This document shows positions 27,521-36,165 of a DNA stretch of 64,000 nucleotides, one piece after another. Made by a program: the position numbers and the translations under genes. A model generated the notes under the pieces. It saw only the letters and a program-made list of their open reading frames with translations, made no database searches and was not told where the DNA came from. How positions within the stretch are numbered: the stretch's first letter is position 1; each line of letters opens with the position of its first letter. Source of the DNA: Bradyrhizobium sp. C9 (GTDB lineage Bacteria > Pseudomonadota > Alphaproteobacteria > Rhizobiales > Xanthobacteraceae); contig NZ_NWTG01000013.1 of the NCBI RefSeq assembly GCF_002532045.1, positions 1-64,000 of the forward strand, read 5' to 3'.

Positions 27521-28606
27521 TCAGTACCCGGTCATCTCAAGATAGCCGATTCCCGCGTGGCTGCCCGAAAAGCGGATCGGGCCCTCCCAATAGGGGAAGC
27601 TGGTCCCCATCCAGGCCTTCGGATTGACCGGCGTGGTCTCGATGGCCAGGCCGCGCGCCGGCAGGCTGACGCGCCATGACGTCGGCAGCTTGCGGCCGTC
27701 GATCTCGGTGGTCGCAATCGGCGTGATGCTGTTGCCGGCTGCCGCAATCTCGGCCGAGCGGCCGTCCGGCGTGATCCAGTTGCCGAACAGGTTCTCGCGG
27801 CCGTCCTTCTGGCGCAGCCGGTACAGCATCAGCTTCTCGTCGCCGGGCAGATGCAGCGAGAACCAGTCCCAGCCGGTTTGGTCCACCGCCAATGGCTGGC
27901 TGCTCCATTCGCGATCCATCCATGCCATGCCCGTGACGTCGATCGGCCTGTCGTCGATCGCGATGCGGCCGGATGCCTTGTAGAACGGCTGGCTGTAATA
28001 ATAGGAGGCCTGTCCACGATCCGACTTCCGGCTGTAGCCGTGGTCGCCTTGCAGCACCAACGGGCGGTCCGCGGTCAGCCGGAGGGCGGTGCTGAAGTCG
28101 GCAGCCGACGCCTTCAGCTCGATCGGCGCGGCGCGCTGCGCATCGAACGGGTCGATCCCGTGCATCTCCCAGGCGTCGATCCACGCGCGGAACGGCGTCG
28201 CCTCGACCCCGGCTTGCCCAACGCCGCCGCGCGCAAACGTCTCGCTGAAGCGATGCGTGGTGGCGCTGGTCACGGCGGCATGGCCCATCCAGACTTGCTG
28301 GTTGGCCCAGCCTTCGCTGGGGCCGCCCGGCTTCATCGCCTGGCGGAACAGCGTCCATTGCGCGCCATAGGCCGCGCCGCTGGCATCGGACAGGTTCGCG
28401 GTGACGTACCACCACTCGATCCGGAACTCCGGATGCGGGCCGTGATCGATCGGGAATACGAATGGCCTGCCCGGCGCGACCGCAGCAAAACCTTCGGCAT
28501 TCTCGCCGAGCCCGGCAAAACCCTGCGCAAGACCCTTGCCGCCGAGCGCGAGCGCCAGCGCACCGCCGGCAAAGGCGCGGCGGGTGATCGCGCTGCTAGC
28601 GCTCAT
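27521..28606 (-). CDS. AttH/CrtC-like lipocalin-domain protein with twin-arginine signal
   Basis: 361 residues. The N-terminus ITRRAFAGGALALAL is a likely Tat signal. The mature protein shows the CrtC/AttH N-terminal lipocalin pattern: FPIDHGPHPEFRIEWWYVTANL, GMAWMDREWSSQPLA, GWDWFSLHLPGDEKLMLYRLR, and a C-terminal lipocalin with YWEGPIRFSG. It overlaps the FtsX-like permease gene by 11 bp and ends the operon. The set matches AttEFGH-type systems, in which the AttH protein is thought to handle a lipophilic cargo in the periplasm. Cargo unknown. Confidence 0.85.
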   Translation of the reverse strand: MSASSAITRRAFAGGALALALGGKGLAQGFAGLGENAEGFAAVAPGRPFVFPIDHGPHPEFRIEWWYVTANLSDASGAAYGAQWTLFRQAMKPGGPSEGWANQQVWMGHAAVTSATTHRFSETFARGGVGQAGVEATPFRAWIDAWEMHGIDPFDAQRAAPIELKASAADFSTALRLTADRPLVLQGDHGYSRKSDRGQASYYYSQPFYKASGRIAIDDRPIDVTGMAWMDREWSSQPLAVDQTGWDWFSLHLPGDEKLMLYRLRQKDGRENLFGNWITPDGRSAEIAAAGNSITPIATTEIDGRKLPTSWRVSLPARGLAIETTPVNPKAWMGTSFPYWEGPIRFSGSHAGIGYLEMTGY

Positions 28607-31055
28607 TGACGAAGATCCTGATCAGGCTGGCCGGCTGCATGCGCGCCAGTCTAGCGACCGGCAGCGCCGCCGCACAGAAGGCGGCGGCGAGCGCCACCGC
28701 GAGCAGCTCGATCAGCTGCAGCGGGAAAATTTGGAACGGCAGCCGCCAGCCGAATGCTTTCACATTGACGATCGCGAGCAGGCACCAGGCGACCAGAAGG
28801 CCGAGCGGCAGTGCGAACAGCGCGGTGATCAATGCGACCGCCATGGTCTTCAACAGTTCGAGCACCGCGAGCCGCCGTCGCGTTAGGCCGATCGCCCACA
28901 GCGGCGCCAGCTGCGGCAGCCGTGAATTGGCCAAGGTCAGCAGGCTGGTCAGGAGCGCGATGCCGGCGACGCCGAGCGTGAAGGCGTTGAGCGCCGCCGT
29001 CACCGAGAAGGTGCGGTTGAACACTCGCCTGGATTCCCGCTTCATGGTCGCCTGGTCGGCGACGTTGCGGTCGTCGAGACCGAACTTCTCTTGCAACGCC
29101 GTGATCAGCGGCGTGATCTTGTCCGGCGCGACGCGGAGCCCGAGCCGGGTCTGCGGCGTTTGCGGGAAACGCCGGGTCAGCGCGGCGAAGTTGACCGCGA
29201 TCTGGCCCTTGGGGTTGCCGTAATCGGCATAGATGCCGACGATTTCGAGCGGCCAGGGACCGCCAGGGGCGGGGACCTCGATATGATCACCAAGGCCAAG
29301 CTTCATCCGCCGTGACAGCTGCTCGCTGACCAGACAGGTGTCGCCGGGACGCAAGCGCACCCAGGCATTGGACGTGCTTTCCAGCAACGGCCAATTGTCG
29401 CGATAGGTCGCGTGATCGGGTAGGCCCAACACCTCGATCGGCGCGCCGCCAAGCTGGGTGTCGGCGCGGCCGCCGGGCAGGATCGCCTCGACTTCAGGCC
29501 GATCGCGCAGCCACGCCTTGATCTCCTTCGCCTGCTGATCGCTGGCGGCGCTGATGTAGACGTCGGCGGCGAGGCGGCCGTCGAGCCAGACCAGGAAGGT
29601 GCGGCTAAAACTTTCCACCATGGTGCTGACGCCGACATTGACCGCGAGCGCGAGCAATAGCGCCATCAGGGCCAGCGACAGGCCTGAGAGCTGCTGGCGG
29701 CTGTCTGCCCAGAACCAGATGCCGACCGGCGCCCGCGCGCTGCGCTGGCCGAATGCGAGCGCGATTTGCAGCACCATCGGCAGGATCAACGCCGCGCCGA
29801 GCATCAGCGCGGCCAGCACGGCAAAGCCCGCGATCAGGGAATCGCCGAACTGGATCAGAGCCGCGGCGACCGCAAACACCGCGAGCGCCGCGGCACTCTG
29901 GAACATCAGCCAGCGCCGTTGCGCCTGCTGCCAGGCTTGCGGCTGCGCCGTCGCCAGCACCGGCATCCGGATCGCCTTGGCAAGGCTCGCGGCGGCGGCT
30001 GCGAGCGCGCCCAGAATGCTGATGGCGATGCCGGCAAACCACCAGATAGGTTTGAGCGAAAGCTGTCCAGGGATCTGCGCGCCATAAAGCCCGCGCAGCG
30101 AGGCCGCGACATCGGGCAGCAAGGCCGCCGCAATGAAGTAGCCGCAGACCAGGCCAATCAGGCCGGCGACCAGCGCCAGCGACACCAGCTCGATCACCAG
30201 CACGGTGTTGAGCAGCCGCGCCGAGACGCCGCAGGCGCGCAAGGTGCGCAGCATCGGCAGCCGCTGCTCGAAGGCGAGGCCGATCGCGGAATTGACGATG
30301 AACAGGCCGACGAAGAACGACAGCAGGCCGAATGCGGTGAGGTTGAGATGGAAACTGTCGGTCAGCCGTTCGAGGTCGCTCTCGGCGCTCGGCTCGACCA
30401 GGCGGAGTTTTTCGCCTGCCACGCTTTCCAGCGATGCATGCGGCGCTTTCGATTGGCCGACCAGCAGGCGCGACACCTGGCCGGGCATCTTCAGGATGTC
30501 CTGTGCGACGCCGATGTCGACGACGAGTGCGCCGGGGGCCAGCTCCGCCTGCACGCGCAGCGGCGGCAAGGTCGTGCCGTTGGCGTGCGTCCGTTCGCCT
30601 TCCTTGAGGCCGAGATCGCGTAGCGTTTCCGGCGCCACCAGCATTTCGCCCGGCGGCGTGACGAACGATTGTAGGCTGCCGCGCCCGACCGCCGGCGCGT
30701 TGCCGACCTCGGACGGCAGCGTCACCGGCTCGACGCCGAGCAGGCGGAAGCTGCGCCCATCGATCTGGACGCGGCCCTCCAGCGTCGGTGACACCGGCCA
30801 GCCGGCGCGGCGCAGATCGACGAATAGTTGCTGCGGGAAGGTCGCGCTGTCGCGGCTCACCAGCATGGCGGTGCGCGAGCCGCCGAAGGTCGCGGCGGCG
30901 CGGTCATAGGCGATGCGGGCCTGCTGGTTCAGCGCCTGCACGCCGCTCCACAATGCAGTCGCCGAGATCAACCCGATCAGCAGCGTTGCGAGCTGCATCG
31001 GATGTCGCCGCCAATGGCTGAGCAGCACGGCAAGGATCCACAACGCCCGCCTCAT
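28596..31055 (-). CDS. FtsX-like ABC transporter permease (YbbP/AttG type)
   Basis: 819 residues with an N-terminal membrane helix (LATLLIGLISATALWSG), a periplasmic domain (about 45-230), and two FtsX blocks. The first has three helices (about 235-345) and the second lies at the C-terminus (about 690-810), with an extra pair of helices between. This is the COG3127 layout. The start overlaps the ATPase gene by 4 bp (ATGA). Such mechanotransmission-type systems move lipids or lipoproteins rather than importing solutes (family knowledge). Confidence 0.9.
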   Translation of the reverse strand: MRRALWILAVLLSHWRRHPMQLATLLIGLISATALWSGVQALNQQARIAYDRAAATFGGSRTAMLVSRDSATFPQQLFVDLRRAGWPVSPTLEGRVQIDGRSFRLLGVEPVTLPSEVGNAPAVGRGSLQSFVTPPGEMLVAPETLRDLGLKEGERTHANGTTLPPLRVQAELAPGALVVDIGVAQDILKMPGQVSRLLVGQSKAPHASLESVAGEKLRLVEPSAESDLERLTDSFHLNLTAFGLLSFFVGLFIVNSAIGLAFEQRLPMLRTLRACGVSARLLNTVLVIELVSLALVAGLIGLVCGYFIAAALLPDVAASLRGLYGAQIPGQLSLKPIWWFAGIAISILGALAAAAASLAKAIRMPVLATAQPQAWQQAQRRWLMFQSAAALAVFAVAAALIQFGDSLIAGFAVLAALMLGAALILPMVLQIALAFGQRSARAPVGIWFWADSRQQLSGLSLALMALLLALAVNVGVSTMVESFSRTFLVWLDGRLAADVYISAASDQQAKEIKAWLRDRPEVEAILPGGRADTQLGGAPIEVLGLPDHATYRDNWPLLESTSNAWVRLRPGDTCLVSEQLSRRMKLGLGDHIEVPAPGGPWPLEIVGIYADYGNPKGQIAVNFAALTRRFPQTPQTRLGLRVAPDKITPLITALQEKFGLDDRNVADQATMKRESRRVFNRTFSVTAALNAFTLGVAGIALLTSLLTLANSRLPQLAPLWAIGLTRRRLAVLELLKTMAVALITALFALPLGLLVAWCLLAIVNVKAFGWRLPFQIFPLQLIELLAVALAAAFCAAALPVARLARMQPASLIRIFVNER

Positions 31056-31705
31056 GCGATGATGCCAGCATGCAGCGTGACCTGGCGGTCGAGCGTTGCG
31101 GCGAGCCGCGCGCTGTGGGTGACCATCAGGAAGCCGCAGCCGGTGCGAACAACCAGATCGCGCGCCAGATGCAGCACCTCGTCGGCGGTGTCCTCGTCGA
31201 GATTGCCGGTCGGCTCGTCGGCGAGCAGCAACAGCGGCTTCGGCGCGAGCGCGCGGCCGATCGCGACGCGCTGCTGCTGGCCGCCCGACAATTGCTCGGG
31301 GTAGCGCTTCAGCAGCTGCTTGAGCCCAAGGCGCTCGACCAACTCGTCATGCCAGGCCGCATCGTGGCGGCCGGCGATGCGGGACTGGAAGACCAGATTG
31401 TCCGCAACTGTCAGGCTCGGGATCAGGTTGAACTGCTGGAACACGAGGCCGAGGCGATCGCGGCGCAGCTCGGCACGGCCGGCATCGTTGAGACCGGAGA
31501 CCGTGATATCGGCAAGCCTGATCTCGCCGCTGTCCGCGGCGTCCAGCCCCGCGATCAGATGCAGCAGCGTGCTCTTGCCGCTGCCGGATTCGCCTGATAG
31601 CGCCACGCTCTCGCCGGTCGCCACAGCGAGATCGACGCCGCGCAGCACCGCGACGTCTTCACCGGCAGAGCGGTAACTCTTGGTCAGGCCGGTGACGCGA
31701 AGCAC
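31052..31705 (-). CDS. ABC transporter ATP-binding protein, LolD/YbbA type
   Basis: 217 residues. Walker A is GESGSGKST, the Q-loop is LVFQQFNLIPSLT, the signature is LSGGQQQR, Walker B is LLLADEPTGNLD, and the H-loop is MVTHS. The short length and the FQQFNLIPSLT stretch are typical of MacB/LolD-class ATPases. First gene of the three-gene export operon, followed by the FtsX permease and the AttH-like protein. It lies 33 bp from the convergent-side methyltransferase end, on the same strand. Confidence 0.92.
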   Translation of the reverse strand: MLRVTGLTKSYRSAGEDVAVLRGVDLAVATGESVALSGESGSGKSTLLHLIAGLDAADSGEIRLADITVSGLNDAGRAELRRDRLGLVFQQFNLIPSLTVADNLVFQSRIAGRHDAAWHDELVERLGLKQLLKRYPEQLSGGQQQRVAIGRALAPKPLLLLADEPTGNLDEDTADEVLHLARDLVVRTGCGFLMVTHSARLAATLDRQVTLHAGIIA

Positions 31706-31745
31706 CGCGGCGGTCTGGTCAGATGAAGCGATGGCCGTGCCTCAC

Positions 31746-32504
31746 TCAAGGCTTCTGGTATTTCAGGACGAACTCGTCGATCGGCACCGGTGCCTTGAAG
31801 ACGGGAATGTCCTTCGGGTCCTCCGCATGATGCAGGAAATCGGCCTCGGCCACCAGCTTGAAGCCGGCGGCCTCGATCTCCTGCTTCAGGGTGCTCTCCT
31901 CGATCCGGTGCAGCGTCTTGGCGACGGTTGTGCCTTCGCCCGTCTTGGCCGAATGGTCCGCGATCACGAGGAAGCCGCCCGGCTTCAGTGCGGCGAACAT
32001 CTTCTTGTTCATCGCGGCGCGATCGACCGGCAGATAGCTGATGTCGTGATAGAAAAAGAACAAGGTGATCATGTCGAGGTTGCTGACCTCGGGCGGGATC
32101 GGATCGTCGTAGTCGCGCACGACATGGACGACGTTCTTCATCGCCGTCGACTTGGCGCGGGTGTCGAACTTGTCCTTGACGAAGCGCTCGAGCACGGTCG
32201 CCGAATCCTGCGCGTAGACCTTGCCCGACGGGGCGACGGTGCGCGCGAGCAATTCGGTGCTGTAGCCGGCGCTCGCGGCCATGTCGAGGATGTTCATGCC
32301 GGGCTTGACGCCGGCAAAGGCCAGCATCTTGGCCGGCTGACGGCGCTGGTCGACCTGGCGATCCGCATCGCTTCGATCGGGCGCCGCGACGATCGCAGCA
32401 TAGTCGGGACCGGCGGCGTCCTGGGCGCGGACTTGAGGCACTGCGAGCAGTGCGGCGGACACAAGCGCAGCGCAGGCGGCCACGCGAAGGATCGATCTGT
32501 TCAT
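31746..32504 (-). CDS. Predicted exported SAM-dependent methyltransferase (COG4798-like)
   Basis: 252 residues from the ATG at 32504. An N-terminal Sec signal (MNRSILRVAACAALVSAALL, ending in VRAQD) precedes a class I methyltransferase fold: motif I NILDMAASAGYSTELLAR, acidic residue in KVYAQDSATV, DMITLFFFYHDISY, LKPGGFLVIADHSAKTGEG and a C-terminal AGFKLVAEADFL. The signal is odd because SAM is cytoplasmic. Related COG4798 proteins also carry leaders, so this is not a unique artefact. It lies just upstream of the AttH-type operon on the same strand, 40 bp apart, and may be co-transcribed. Confidence 0.8.
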   Translation of the reverse strand: MNRSILRVAACAALVSAALLAVPQVRAQDAAGPDYAAIVAAPDRSDADRQVDQRRQPAKMLAFAGVKPGMNILDMAASAGYSTELLARTVAPSGKVYAQDSATVLERFVKDKFDTRAKSTAMKNVVHVVRDYDDPIPPEVSNLDMITLFFFYHDISYLPVDRAAMNKKMFAALKPGGFLVIADHSAKTGEGTTVAKTLHRIEESTLKQEIEAAGFKLVAEADFLHHAEDPKDIPVFKAPVPIDEFVLKYQKP

Positions 32505-32749
32505 GAAATAACCCAACCTCCAATAACCTCGGCTTCTTGTTGCCCGGAGCATAGCAGTCGGCCCATGACAGATCACCGCTTCACTGGCCGCGACGACGCG
32601 ATCGTGATCGGGCGCTTGCCCGGCGTTGGTGTCGCGCCGGCCACAGGACCCGAGGAAATGCGGGTTGCGTTGCGCGGCGAGGCGTGGCTAGCATCACCAA
32701 TTGGGGCCGATCTTACGAAGCCAAAAAACGAAACGACGGGGAGCCAGAC

Positions 32750-34066
32750 ATGACGACGCAACCGACGTCCAAGGGGATGTCAACGGGGACGCCCAAAGGC
32801 GCCTGGACGATCACCTTCCTTCTGTTCCTGTTCATGGTGGTGAACTTTGCGGACAAGATCGTGGTCGGGCTTGCCGGCGTGCCGATCCGGAAGGAGATGG
32901 GTCTCACCCCGGAGCAATTCGGTGATCTCGGCTCGGCCTTCTTCATCCTGTTCTCGATCTCGGCGATCGTGGTCGGCTTCATCGTCAACCGCGTTGATAC
33001 GCGCTGGGTGCTGCTGATTCTGGCGGTGATCTGGTCGCTGGCGCAGTTTCCGATGATCGGGACCGTCAGCTACGCGACGCTGGTGATCTGCCGCATCATC
33101 CTCGGCGCCGGCGAGGGACCGGCCTTCTCGGTTGCCGCGCACGCCATCTACAAATGGTTTCCGGACGAGAAGCGGACGCTGCCGACCGCGATCCTGTCGC
33201 AGGGGTCGGCGTTCGGCGTGATCCTCGCAGTGCCGGCGCTGAACTGGATCATCGTCAATCACAGCTGGCATCACGCCTTCGGCGCGCTCGGCATCGTCGG
33301 CCTGCTCTGGACCGTCGCCTGGTTCGCGCTCGGCAAGGAGGGGCCGCTGGTGTCCACGGCTGCCGTCATGGCCGAGGAGTCGCGGATTCCCTACTGGAAG
33401 CTGCTGACCTCGCGCACCTTCGTCGGCTGCGTGGTCGCGACCTTCGGCGCCTATTGGGCGCTGTCGCTCGGGCTGACCTGGTTCACCTCCTTCATCATCG
33501 AAGGGCTCGGCTTCTCGCAGCAGCAGGCCGGCTTCGTCTCGATCCTGCCCTGGATCTTCGGTGCGACGATCGTGATCCTGACCGGCTGGATCTCGCAGCT
33601 GATGTTGGCGCGCGGCTTCACCACCCGCGGCGCGCGCGGCGTACTCGGCTCGGTGCCGCTGATCATCGGCGGCTGCATCCTCGCAACGCTGCCCTATGCG
33701 CCGCCGGGTGCACTGATGATCGCACTGCTGGTGATCGGCTCCGGCCTGTGCGGCTCGATCTATGTGGTGTGCCCGCCGATGCTCGGCGAGTTCACGCCGG
33801 TGTCGCAGCGCGGCGCGATCATCGCGATCTACGGCGCGTTGTACACCATCTCGGGTATCCTGGCGCCGATGGTGATGGGCAATGTGATCCAGCATGCCTC
33901 GACGCCGATGGCCGGCTACATGTCGGGCTTCACCATCAACGCCGCAATCATGGCCGGCTCCGGCCTGCTCGGATTGTTGCTGCTGTGGCCCAACACCGAG
34001 CGCGCGCGGCTGACCGGCGGCTCGCAGCCAGCAGGCGCGATCAAGGGCGCGATGTCGCCGACGTAA
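32750..34066 (+). CDS. MFS transporter (anion/organic acid symporter type)
   Basis: 438 residues from the ATG at 32750 (GGGGAG upstream), with 12 predicted helices. The N-terminal FADKIVVGLAGVPIRKEMGLTPEQFG stretch and the ILGAGEGPAFSVAAHAIYKWF motif in helix 4-5 are typical of the ACS/FLVCR-like branch of MFS (hexuronate, phthalate or 4-hydroxyphenylacetate carriers). Divergent from the exported methyltransferase. A palindromic repeat follows the stop. Substrate unknown, probably an organic anion. Confidence 0.88.
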   Translation: MTTQPTSKGMSTGTPKGAWTITFLLFLFMVVNFADKIVVGLAGVPIRKEMGLTPEQFGDLGSAFFILFSISAIVVGFIVNRVDTRWVLLILAVIWSLAQFPMIGTVSYATLVICRIILGAGEGPAFSVAAHAIYKWFPDEKRTLPTAILSQGSAFGVILAVPALNWIIVNHSWHHAFGALGIVGLLWTVAWFALGKEGPLVSTAAVMAEESRIPYWKLLTSRTFVGCVVATFGAYWALSLGLTWFTSFIIEGLGFSQQQAGFVSILPWIFGATIVILTGWISQLMLARGFTTRGARGVLGSVPLIIGGCILATLPYAPPGALMIALLVIGSGLCGSIYVVCPPMLGEFTPVSQRGAIIAIYGALYTISGILAPMVMGNVIQHASTPMAGYMSGFTINAAIMAGSGLLGLLLLWPNTERARLTGGSQPAGAIKGAMSPT

Positions 34067-34080
34067 GGGGCGAGCTGCTT

Positions 34081-34272
34081 CGACCCTCCCCTGGAGGGGG
34101 AGGGTCGCTGAGCATGTAGCGAAGCGGAATGCACAGCGGGGTGGGGTGATCTCTCCATTCGGGCACTGCCCGTGTTGAGAGGTCACCCCACCCCGTCTCA
34201 CATTTCGCCGCGCTCAATGTGATCCGACCCCAGAGCGAGCTTCGCTCGTCTCGGCCCCTCCAGGGGAGGGGG
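34081..34272. repeat. Family D palindromic repeat (D1)
   Basis: Outer arms GACCCTCCCCTGGAGGGG and CCCCTCCAGGGGAGGGGGC bracket inner inverted segments GGGGTGGGGTGA and TCACCCCACCCC around a short centre. It fills the gap between the convergent MFS and amidohydrolase genes. Family D2 lies inside btuF at 47.7 kb. A terminator role is likely. Confidence 0.8.
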
Positions 34273-34280
34273 CGTCTATC

Positions 34281-35999
34281 TCAATTCATTCCCTGCGCGC
34301 CGCGCACCAGCCTGCCGGGCCGCGCGCCGGTGGCCTTGCCGTTGCGCTGGGTCACGATGCCGGAGACGATGGTCGCATCATAGCCGTCGACCTGTTGCAG
34401 CAGCCGGCGGCCGCCGACCGGCAAGTCGTAATGTACCTTCGGCGGATGTAGATGCAGCCGGTCGTAGTCGATCACGTTGACGTCGGCCTTGAAGCCCGGC
34501 GCGATCACGCCGCGATCGGTGAGGCCGACCGACAGCGCGGTCTTGCGCGATTGCGCTGCGATCACGAACGGGATCGAGAGCTTCTCGCCGCGGCTGCGAT
34601 CGCGAGTCCAGTGCGTCAGCAGATAAGTCGGGAAGCTCGCGTCGCAGATGATGCCGCAATGCGCGCCGCCGTCGGACAGGCCGGGCACTGCGCTGGGTTC
34701 GCGCAGCATCTCATGCACGGCATCGAGATTGCCGTCGGCATAGTTCAGGAACGGCACATAGAGCATGCCGCGGCCCTCGTCGGTCAGCATCGCGTCGTAG
34801 GCGAGCTCTTCCGGCTGTCGGCCCTGGCGCCGCGCCTGCGGGCCCAGCGCGTTCTCCGGCGGTTGCTCATAGTCCGGCGGATTGCCCAGCAGATACATCT
34901 TGTCGTAGTTCGGCCGGAAGAACAGCGGATCGTCGGTCGCGGTTGCGCTCTCGCTCAGGATCGCGGCGCGGACTTCGGGTCGACGCAGATGCGTCAGCCG
35001 CTCCGCCAGCGGGAGCCTCGCGATTTCGCGATAGCTCGGATGGGTCTGGAACGGGTTGCGCGACAATTCCAGCCCGAGCAGCAGCCCGACCGGGCGCGCC
35101 GCGATCTGGGTCGTGATCGACAGGCCGCGCGCTGTGGCCTCATTGATGGTGTCCATGGTCTGCCGCCAGCGCCGCGGCGCCTTGTCGGCCTGGGCGACGG
35201 AGAACGAGATCGGGCATTTGGTGTTCTCGGCGACCCGCAGCATCATCGGCAGGTCTTCATGCACGGTGCTCTGGTCGAGCACGAATTGCAGCACGCTGCG
35301 GCCGACGCCGTGCATCGCGCCGGCGATCGCCGTCAATTCATCCTCGCCCGCCTTCAGCGTCGGCGTGTAGTCGCCGGTCGAGGTGCGGTGGTTGAGCGTG
35401 CGCGAGGTCGAGAAGCCCAGCGCGCCCGATCGCACCGCGTCGCCGGCGAGCGCCGCCATCGCCTGGTTATCCTCGGGCGTCGCGGGATCGCGGCGCGCGC
35501 CGCGCTCGCCCATCACATAGACCCGCAGCGCCGCGTGCGGCAGTTGCGCGCCGATGTCCATGTCGAAGCTGCGCTTCGACAGCCATTCCATGTAGTCGGG
35601 GAAGCTCTCCCACGCCCAGGGGATGCCGGCGGAGAGCACCGGCTCCGGAATGTCCTCGACGCCTTCCATCAGCTGGATCAGCCTGTTGTGATCGCTCGGC
35701 CGGCACGGCGCGAAGCCGACGCCGCAATTGCCCATGATCGCTGTGGTGACGCCGTTCTGCGACGACGGGGTGATGTCCTGGCTCCAGGTGACCTGGCCGT
35801 CGTAATGGGTGTGGACGTCGACGAAGCCGGGCGCGACGAGCTTGCCGCGTGCGTCGATCTCTTCCTTGCCCTTGGCTGCGACCTTGCCGACTTCGGTGAT
35901 CTTGCCGCCGGTGATTGCAACATCGGCCTCGTAGAGGTCGCCGCCCTTGCCGTCGGCGATGCTGCCGCCGCGGATCACGAGGTCTGGGGTCGAGGTCAT
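34281..35999 (-). CDS. D-aminoacylase-like amidohydrolase
   Basis: 572 residues of the amidohydrolase superfamily. The first metal-binding motif is DVHTHYDGQVTW after the beta-sandwich (DLVIRGGSIADGKG). A GNCGVGFAPC segment carries the Cys seen in D-aminoacylases. A later conserved block is SDGGAHCGIICDASFPTYLLTHW, and the C-terminal sandwich ends around DLPVGGRRLLQQVDGYDATIVSG. Family members deacylate N-acyl-D-amino acids, or act on related amides, in the cytoplasm. No signal peptide. The gene stands alone. Confidence 0.88.
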   Translation of the reverse strand: MTSTPDLVIRGGSIADGKGGDLYEADVAITGGKITEVGKVAAKGKEEIDARGKLVAPGFVDVHTHYDGQVTWSQDITPSSQNGVTTAIMGNCGVGFAPCRPSDHNRLIQLMEGVEDIPEPVLSAGIPWAWESFPDYMEWLSKRSFDMDIGAQLPHAALRVYVMGERGARRDPATPEDNQAMAALAGDAVRSGALGFSTSRTLNHRTSTGDYTPTLKAGEDELTAIAGAMHGVGRSVLQFVLDQSTVHEDLPMMLRVAENTKCPISFSVAQADKAPRRWRQTMDTINEATARGLSITTQIAARPVGLLLGLELSRNPFQTHPSYREIARLPLAERLTHLRRPEVRAAILSESATATDDPLFFRPNYDKMYLLGNPPDYEQPPENALGPQARRQGRQPEELAYDAMLTDEGRGMLYVPFLNYADGNLDAVHEMLREPSAVPGLSDGGAHCGIICDASFPTYLLTHWTRDRSRGEKLSIPFVIAAQSRKTALSVGLTDRGVIAPGFKADVNVIDYDRLHLHPPKVHYDLPVGGRRLLQQVDGYDATIVSGIVTQRNGKATGARPGRLVRGAQGMN

Positions 36000-36165
36000 G
36001 GCGTTTCATCCCGGGGCTGTTCTTGGTTGCGAGCATCATGGGTGAGCCCTTGATGCTGTCAACCATCGCCGGTGAAGCTCTGGGATGCGCTGGCAGCGAT
36101 TTTGCCAGCGAGAACATGCGTTGCGCCCGGCGGAAATTGGTTCCGCCGGGGAGGCCAACGCGTGC

